Source of the DNA: Nanobdellota archaeon
Lineage (GTDB): Archaea; Nanobdellota; Nanobdellia; SCGC-AAA011-G17; VGLX01
Direction: 5' to 3'
DNA length: 9,597 nucleotides
Assembly: GCA_018894775.1 (NCBI GenBank)
Contig: JAHIPG010000056.1
Span: forward strand, 1 to 9,597
The position numbers were made by a program, and so were the translations under genes. This document shows, in pieces, positions 5,862 through 9,597 of this stretch (position 1 is its first letter; each line of letters starts with the position of its first letter). The notes below the pieces were generated by a model that worked only from the letters and a program-made list of their open reading frames with translations, searched no databases and was not told where the DNA came from.

Positions 5862-5882
5862 AAGAAGAAATAAAATCTTCTT
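5862..5882 (-). terminator. Stem-loop at the end of the ABC exporter operon
   Basis: AAGAAGA (5862-5868) and TCTTCTT (5876-5882) form a perfect 7-bp stem with a 7-nt loop, 2 bp past the stop of the last permease gene. The minus-strand transcript is U-rich around and after it, so it may end the operon. The stem is purine/pyrimidine-simple, so chance is possible. Confidence 0.35.
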
Positions 5883-5884
5883 TT

Positions 5885-6673
5885 TTATCCGCCTGCACTG
5901 CTATACTTCTTCATAGCCATATTCCAGAACCAAACTGATACAAAAAGGAACAGGAATACAGGTAAGACTATCTTCAATATTCCAAACCCACTTATACCAT
6001 TAAGCAAGGCATCTGCAGGATAAGATGCTGATATAGCTATAGGGAACATAAAAGTAAGGAAAAATGTGATCCCTCCTCCATATACAGTAAGCGGATACCT
6101 TGCAAAGTTTGTCAATGTGAAGAATACATCGAACAAAGCCCAGGATTTCACGAACAGGAATGCTAACGCACTTATCATTATCATCACAGCGTATTGGAAT
6201 ATGAATCCTATTATGATAAGGAATATATAGATCAAAAAGTTCCATGAAAATACAGTAAGGCCTAGCTTAACAAAAGCCCAGCTAACCAAGATAAGACCAA
6301 CTGTGATTTCTGCCACACCGTCGATATCCGGAGATGAAAAAAGGAAATATGTCAAGCTCTTAAAAGGTCTAAGCAAGTGCTTATCGAAATGGCCCTGCCT
6401 AACATCATCTATTATTCTCGCAGGCATCATGATAACAGCAGCATGTCCAAATCCAAATACTAAAGTTAATGTTCCAGTGAATAATATGAACTCTTCAAAA
6501 GTCCAGCCAGGTATTCCAGCTGTATTCTTATAGATAAGCAGAGCTACCAAAGGACCTATCATATCCATAATGATGAACGCAAGCATCTTTATGGCAAAAT
6601 TAGTCTTATACGCCATGTGCGAGGAAATCTCCAACGCCCAGGACTTCCATAACAGCTTAAAGTTACGTTTCAT
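5885..6673 (-). CDS. ABC exporter permease, DUF990/ABC-2 type (COG3694-like)
   Basis: This 262-residue membrane protein has about six hydrophobic helices (near residues 25-50, 60-84, 118-139, 144-175, 198-222 and 232-255). A cytoplasmic loop between helices 2 and 3 reads RIIDDVRQGHFDKHLLRPF. That R…DDVR.G.FD..LLRP pattern is typical of the DUF990 ABC-2 permeases, where the loop probably contacts the ATPase. The C-terminus ends KKYSSAGG, also typical. It is the third gene of the exporter operon: its ATG overlaps the preceding stop as ATGA, so translation is probably coupled. With the first permease it would form the channel in the cell membrane. The substrate is unknown; related trios have been linked with export of antibiotics, lipids or polysaccharides, and nothing here picks among them. 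Confidence 0.85.
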   Translation of the reverse strand: MKRNFKLLWKSWALEISSHMAYKTNFAIKMLAFIIMDMIGPLVALLIYKNTAGIPGWTFEEFILFTGTLTLVFGFGHAAVIMMPARIIDDVRQGHFDKHLLRPFKSLTYFLFSSPDIDGVAEITVGLILVSWAFVKLGLTVFSWNFLIYIFLIIIGFIFQYAVMIMISALAFLFVKSWALFDVFFTLTNFARYPLTVYGGGITFFLTFMFPIAISASYPADALLNGISGFGILKIVLPVFLFLFVSVWFWNMAMKKYSSAGG

Positions 6674-7464
6674 GCTCCTGCTCCCGCAAATTTCTTGAAA
6701 GCATTATTCCACATAACATGGGCAAGGGTATACAACAACAGCACCCATATTACCTGAATCGCTAAAAGAGTAAACATGCTGTTCAACTCATACTTACCTA
6801 AGTAAAATGAAATAGGTATGAACCTAATATACTGGAAAGGCAAAAACTTTGATATATCCTGAAACATCAGCGGCATGAAAGTCAAAGGAATAAGCCCTCC
6901 ACTCAAAAAATGAATTATCGGCTTCTTCGCCCTACTCAATCCTTCAATCCTCTGGAACCAAAAAGCCGTCAATCCGATTATATAACTGATCAGGAAATAA
7001 AGGATATGAGCCAACAGCAGACTAACTACAAAAAACGCTATATTTATCCAGGAAGCCATAACCAGGTCGAAAAATACTAACCCTATTATGAAAAATGGAA
7101 TTGCCTGCACAACTATACCTAAAGCGCTCAAGCCTAACTCAAAATAAAACGCCTGGAAAAAGTAGTTTACCGGCTTAAGCAAGTCCTTAATCATATGCCC
7201 ATAACGGATATCTTCCTCCATCCAACGTTCAATCCTGCTCCAGGTAAAAAAACCAACCACTAGGTTAAGCAGATAATATGATACCATCTCTGTAAAAGTA
7301 AAACCTTGCAGTATTCCCACACCAGTGTACTCAAATATAGACTTCCAGAGGAAATAAAAAACAATAAGGGAAATCGGTGCTGTTATCAAAGTAACAAAAA
7401 ACTCAAAGCGATACGCTATAGCTACCTTAAATCCCGATTTTATTATTCCCACATATTTTCTCAT
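6670..7464 (-). CDS. ABC exporter permease, DUF990/ABC-2 type (COG4587-like)
   Basis: This is a 264-residue protein with about six transmembrane helices (near residues 22-45, 63-79, 108-134, 139-169, 186-205 and 231-253). Between helices 2 and 3 is WMEEDIRYGHMIKDLLKPVNYF, the ABC-2 coupling-loop motif that parallels the one in the next permease. The C-terminus is KKFAGAGA. The two permeases are similar in length and layout but distant in sequence, as expected of a heterodimeric channel served by one ATPase. ATGA overlaps join the gene to the ATPase gene before it and to the second permease after it. Assignment to the uncharacterised COG4586/4587/3694 system rests on the whole trio. Confidence 0.85.
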   Translation of the reverse strand: MRKYVGIIKSGFKVAIAYRFEFFVTLITAPISLIVFYFLWKSIFEYTGVGILQGFTFTEMVSYYLLNLVVGFFTWSRIERWMEEDIRYGHMIKDLLKPVNYFFQAFYFELGLSALGIVVQAIPFFIIGLVFFDLVMASWINIAFFVVSLLLAHILYFLISYIIGLTAFWFQRIEGLSRAKKPIIHFLSGGLIPLTFMPLMFQDISKFLPFQYIRFIPISFYLGKYELNSMFTLLAIQVIWVLLLYTLAHVMWNNAFKKFAGAGA

Positions 7465-8435
7465 TTTTCATAGATCTTCTTGATGATCTCCTCAATAGGC
7501 GGGTCTGATATCGTCAAGTCTGCGAAGTCATAGTTATCAACAAGATAATCCATCACTTTCTTAATTGATGTGACATTAGTATCTACCTTGATCTTCATAC
7601 CATATTTACCTACCTTCAAAACCCTACAACCCTTCAGCTTAAAGTGGTCCTTAGATTCCAAAAGTTTCACATCAAGGACCTTGCTTGACAATGCTTTCGA
7701 CTTGATATGCTTCAAATTACCATCATAGACTATCTCACCATGGTTGATTATGATAATTCTCTTACATAATCTCTCGATATCCTGCATGTCATGAGTCGTA
7801 ATGATAAACGTCGTACCATATCTCTTATTTGTATCTTTGATGAAATCTCTTAACTTATCTTTTGCAATAACATCTAGACCGATTGTAGGTTCATCTAAGA
7901 ACACAAGCTTAGGATTGTGAAGCATAGCCGCAACAAGCTTACATTTCATACGCTCTCCTAATGAAAGGTCCCTTGCAGGAGTCTTTATGAAATCACCAAT
8001 GTCCAACAGCTTAATCATATAATTAAGCCTCTTATTGAACACCTTCTCAGGAATGCCATAAATATCTTTATTCAGGTGATAACTGTCAATTGGGGGCAGG
8101 TCCCAGACTAACTGAGGCTTCTGACCAAACACAACACCAATATTTTCTACATATTTTACCCTATCCTTCCAAGGCGTGAAGCCCAAAACATTGACTTCCC
8201 CCTCTGTAGGAAACAATACACCTGAGATTACCTTGATTGTTGTTGATTTACCGGCACCATTAGGCCCTATAAAGCCAACTATCTCCCCTTTCTGTACCTC
8301 AAAGCTTATTCCTTTCAACGCATGTTTGGTCTCATAATGCCTTACGAAAAGACTCTTAACTGCGTTAAACAAGCCTGCTTCCCGTTTGTGGGTTTTATAC
8401 ACTTTCCTAAGATTTTTTATTTTTATTATTGCCAT
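7461..8435 (-). CDS. ABC exporter ATPase, COG4586-like
   Basis: The protein is 324 residues from the ATG at 8435. An in-frame TTG at 8441 is unlikely because it overlaps the Shine-Dalgarno GAGGT, which sits 6-7 nt before the ATG. Motifs in order: Walker A GPNGAGKST (57-65), Q-loop VVFGQ (Gln105), signature LSLGERM (157-163), Walker B LVFLDE with D-loop TIGLD (177-188), and switch His215 in TTHDM. The LSLGERM signature (not LSGGQ), the QLVWDLP segment after the Q-loop and DEPTIGLDVIAK are characteristic of the COG4586 branch. The 90-residue C-terminal domain is basic and of the kind that follows ABC-2 ATPases. It would power a heterodimeric exporter with the two permeases downstream. The gene starts the operon, after a leader of about 100 nt. 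Confidence 0.92.
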   Translation of the reverse strand: MAIIKIKNLRKVYKTHKREAGLFNAVKSLFVRHYETKHALKGISFEVQKGEIVGFIGPNGAGKSTTIKVISGVLFPTEGEVNVLGFTPWKDRVKYVENIGVVFGQKPQLVWDLPPIDSYHLNKDIYGIPEKVFNKRLNYMIKLLDIGDFIKTPARDLSLGERMKCKLVAAMLHNPKLVFLDEPTIGLDVIAKDKLRDFIKDTNKRYGTTFIITTHDMQDIERLCKRIIIINHGEIVYDGNLKHIKSKALSSKVLDVKLLESKDHFKLKGCRVLKVGKYGMKIKVDTNVTSIKKVMDYLVDNYDFADLTISDPPIEEIIKKIYEK

Positions 8436-8441
8436 AGTCAA

Positions 8442-8446
8442 ACCTC
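8442..8446 (-). promoter_or_regulatory. Shine-Dalgarno of the ABC ATPase gene
   Basis: GAGGT on the minus strand, with 6 nt before the ATG at 8435. It decides the start in favour of the ATG over the TTG at 8441. Confidence 0.6.
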
Positions 8447-8558
8447 ATAACTTATTAATAATGAACTATGTCTGTAAGAGAAAATAGTGTCAACTAAAAC
8501 AAAATCGGTCCAATGGATCTTGTTGTAGTTTTCATAAACAAATGTAAAACTGAACTTA

Positions 8559-8566
8559 TATTTAAA
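8559..8566 (-). promoter_or_regulatory. TATA box of the ABC exporter operon
   Basis: TTTAAATA on the minus strand, with a purine-rich GCAAAGG just upstream that could serve as a BRE. Transcription would start near 8536, leaving a leader of about 100 nt in which I see no gene. The motif is nearly palindromic, so a plus-strand promoter is also possible, but no plus-strand gene follows it. Confidence 0.5.
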
Positions 8567-8617
8567 CCTTTGCAAAAAATTTCCTGAAGTGTTACTAAGC
8601 CCAAAATTACTTTTAAA

Positions 8618-8666
8618 CGAAGTGGAATAGATGATTTAGTAGCATTCTTATATGAATGTGAGCCAG
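8618..8666 (+). repeat. Direct repeat, copy 1 (left of the TIM-barrel gene)
   Basis: These 49 bp match 9545-9593 at 47 positions. The differences are A versus G at 8626 and G versus T at 8642. The copy starts CGAAGTGG and ends GTGAGCCAG, with a small dyad CATTC-TTATAT-GAATG inside. It ends 7 bp before the stop codon of the TIM-barrel gene and lies about 50 bp upstream of the ABC operon's TATA box. Confidence 0.85.
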
Positions 8667-8673
8667 GATTAGT

Positions 8674-9504
8674 TTAAATATTACTTGAATAATTTTCTAC
8701 TAACTTGAAAAATTTGAGTCCAGTTGCGTATGCTTTTGAGAGGAAAATTGTTTCATCAAGTATATTCGCATTTTCCATACTTACTTCCAAACTAATACAT
8801 TTTTTATATGATGATTTTACTAAAATCTTTGCTAGTTTATTCCAATCAATTGTTCCTGAAAAAAGGAGCTTGTGTTGATCAGTTTTCCCATCGTTGTCAT
8901 GAAGATGAATGCAAACTAAACGATCTTTTAATTTTTCAAGAGTTTTTAATCCATCCCTCATATTTCCATGCCCTGAATCATAGCATAATCCAAGAAAATT
9001 TGAATCATATTCAGAAAAAAGTTTTTTTATCTCATGACAATCTTCATGCCCATAATTTTCTAAAGCAATTTTGACATTATGTTTCTGGGCATATGGTTTT
9101 AGCTCATTTAATGATTTATGCAATATATCCCAATATTTTTGTTTTTCAGATTCATTACTTGGCTCACGCTTAAAATGCAGAACTATTACATCACATGACA
9201 ATTTATTTGCCATATAAATTCTATTCTTAACAAGTTTAATACCTGCAATTCTTAAAGATTCATTTTTAGAAACCCAATTGTTTTTTTTCCCTTCTGAAGC
9301 GTGTAAATCTAACACTTTAAGATTATATTTTTCTAACAATGTAATTATTCTATTTATTTCAGATTCAGAATAAATAAAATCTGTATCCCATTCATGGCAC
9401 CAATGGACATATGTGAATCCAGCTTCAGATATTTTCTTAAGAGAGGGTTTTGGATCCCCAATATCTTCTAAATAATCAGTGTTGATCGATAATTCTAAAT
9501 CCAT
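8674..9504 (-). CDS. Xylose-isomerase-like TIM-barrel protein (AP endonuclease family 2 / sugar phosphate isomerase-epimerase)
   Basis: The protein is 276 residues from the ATG at 9504. An upstream ATG at 9528 would add MVAPVIQE, but it lies about 8 bp from the TATA box, upstream of the predicted transcription start, so 9504 is preferred. Numbering from the longer form, the fold's metal ligands are present: Glu157 (IALENYG), Asp184 and His187 (CYDSGHGN), His208/His210 (IHLHDNDG) and Glu248 (ISLEVS). His118 (VIVLHFKR), His76 (DLHASEG) and GTIDW (225-229) are also typical. The family covers sugar isomerases and epimerases, inosose dehydratases and endonuclease IV. The sequence lacks enough clues to choose, but SGTIDW and HLHDN favour a sugar isomerase/epimerase over a DNA-repair enzyme. 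No signal peptide is visible. The gene is monocistronic, visibly more AT-rich than the ABC operon, and bracketed by 49-bp direct repeats, suggesting recent acquisition. Confidence 0.88.
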   Translation of the reverse strand: MDLELSINTDYLEDIGDPKPSLKKISEAGFTYVHWCHEWDTDFIYSESEINRIITLLEKYNLKVLDLHASEGKKNNWVSKNESLRIAGIKLVKNRIYMANKLSCDVIVLHFKREPSNESEKQKYWDILHKSLNELKPYAQKHNVKIALENYGHEDCHEIKKLFSEYDSNFLGLCYDSGHGNMRDGLKTLEKLKDRLVCIHLHDNDGKTDQHKLLFSGTIDWNKLAKILVKSSYKKCISLEVSMENANILDETIFLSKAYATGLKFFKLVENYSSNI

Positions 9505-9530
9505 TTCTTGTATAACTGGAGCAACCATTT

Positions 9531-9542
9531 ATATTTAAATAT
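9531..9542 (-). promoter_or_regulatory. TATA box of the TIM-barrel gene
   Basis: ATATTTAAATAT is a 12-bp palindrome containing the TATA consensus. Its centre is about 32 bp from the ATG at 9504, predicting an mRNA with only a few leader bases. No Shine-Dalgarno precedes that ATG, as is usual for near-leaderless archaeal mRNAs. Copy 2 of the direct repeat begins 2 bp upstream of it. Confidence 0.55.
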
Positions 9543-9544
9543 GC

Positions 9545-9593
9545 CGAAGTGGGATAGATGATTTAGTATCATTCTTATATGAATGTGAGCCAG
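9545..9593 (+). repeat. Direct repeat, copy 2 (right of the TIM-barrel gene)
   Basis: This is the second copy of the 49-bp repeat, in the same orientation and offset by 927 bp. It lies immediately upstream of the TIM-barrel gene's promoter. Only four bases of the window follow it, so what lies beyond cannot be read. Confidence 0.85.
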
Positions 9594-9597
9594 CCCA

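Noticed and set aside
8618..8670. tRNA-Asp-like pattern in the 49-bp repeat (…GATAG…TATCATTC…GAATGTGA…), suggesting a tRNA-derived attachment site
   Set aside because: The anticodon loop would have 6 bases with no GUC, the D-loop lacks GG, and in copy 1 the expected T-arm does not pair. A coincidental resemblance is more likely.

Overview
The window reads as archaeal, probably from an AT-rich DPANN-type genome (the lineage is inference). Three things support this. Promoters carry TTTAAATA-type TATA boxes, and several lie about 26 bp from a start codon. There is an FtsZ of the archaeal FtsZ2 type. There is also a class III (archaeal pilin-like) signal sequence. No rRNA, intact tRNA or CRISPR array was seen.

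Layout, left to right. Positions 1-1165 (minus strand) hold a two-gene cell-surface unit: a Cys-rich pilin-like protein followed 5 nt later by a signal-peptide protein that runs off the left edge. Positions ~1341-4272 (minus) hold ftsZ2, a 69-codon gene and probably a 57-codon gene. A plus-strand IS200/IS605-type tnpB element with hairpin ends and a structured 3' region (candidate omega/reRNA) separates the last two. Positions 4273-4701 are a gene-free stretch. It holds the ftsZ2 promoter, a 34-bp inverted repeat on the predicted transcription start, a start-less 66-codon open frame, and a stem-loop behind the next gene. Positions 4702-5784 (minus) encode a membrane-anchored lytic-transglycosylase (SLT-fold) protein, unexpected in an organism without murein. 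Positions 5885-8435 (minus) are a compact ABC exporter operon (ATPase, permease, permease) joined by ATGA overlaps, of the COG4586/COG4587/COG3694 type. Positions 8674-9504 (minus) encode a xylose-isomerase-like TIM-barrel protein whose gene is bracketed by two 49-bp direct repeats differing at 2 positions.

All host genes point left; only tnpB points right. Predicted start sites suggest two initiation modes. tnpB, the pilin-like gene and the TIM-barrel gene look leaderless or nearly so. ftsZ2, the SLT gene, the 69-codon gene and the ABC operon have Shine-Dalgarno-like sequences. The best candidates for something new are the repeat-bracketed TIM-barrel cassette, the archaeal SLT protein, the ftsZ2 control region and the Cys-rich pilin.
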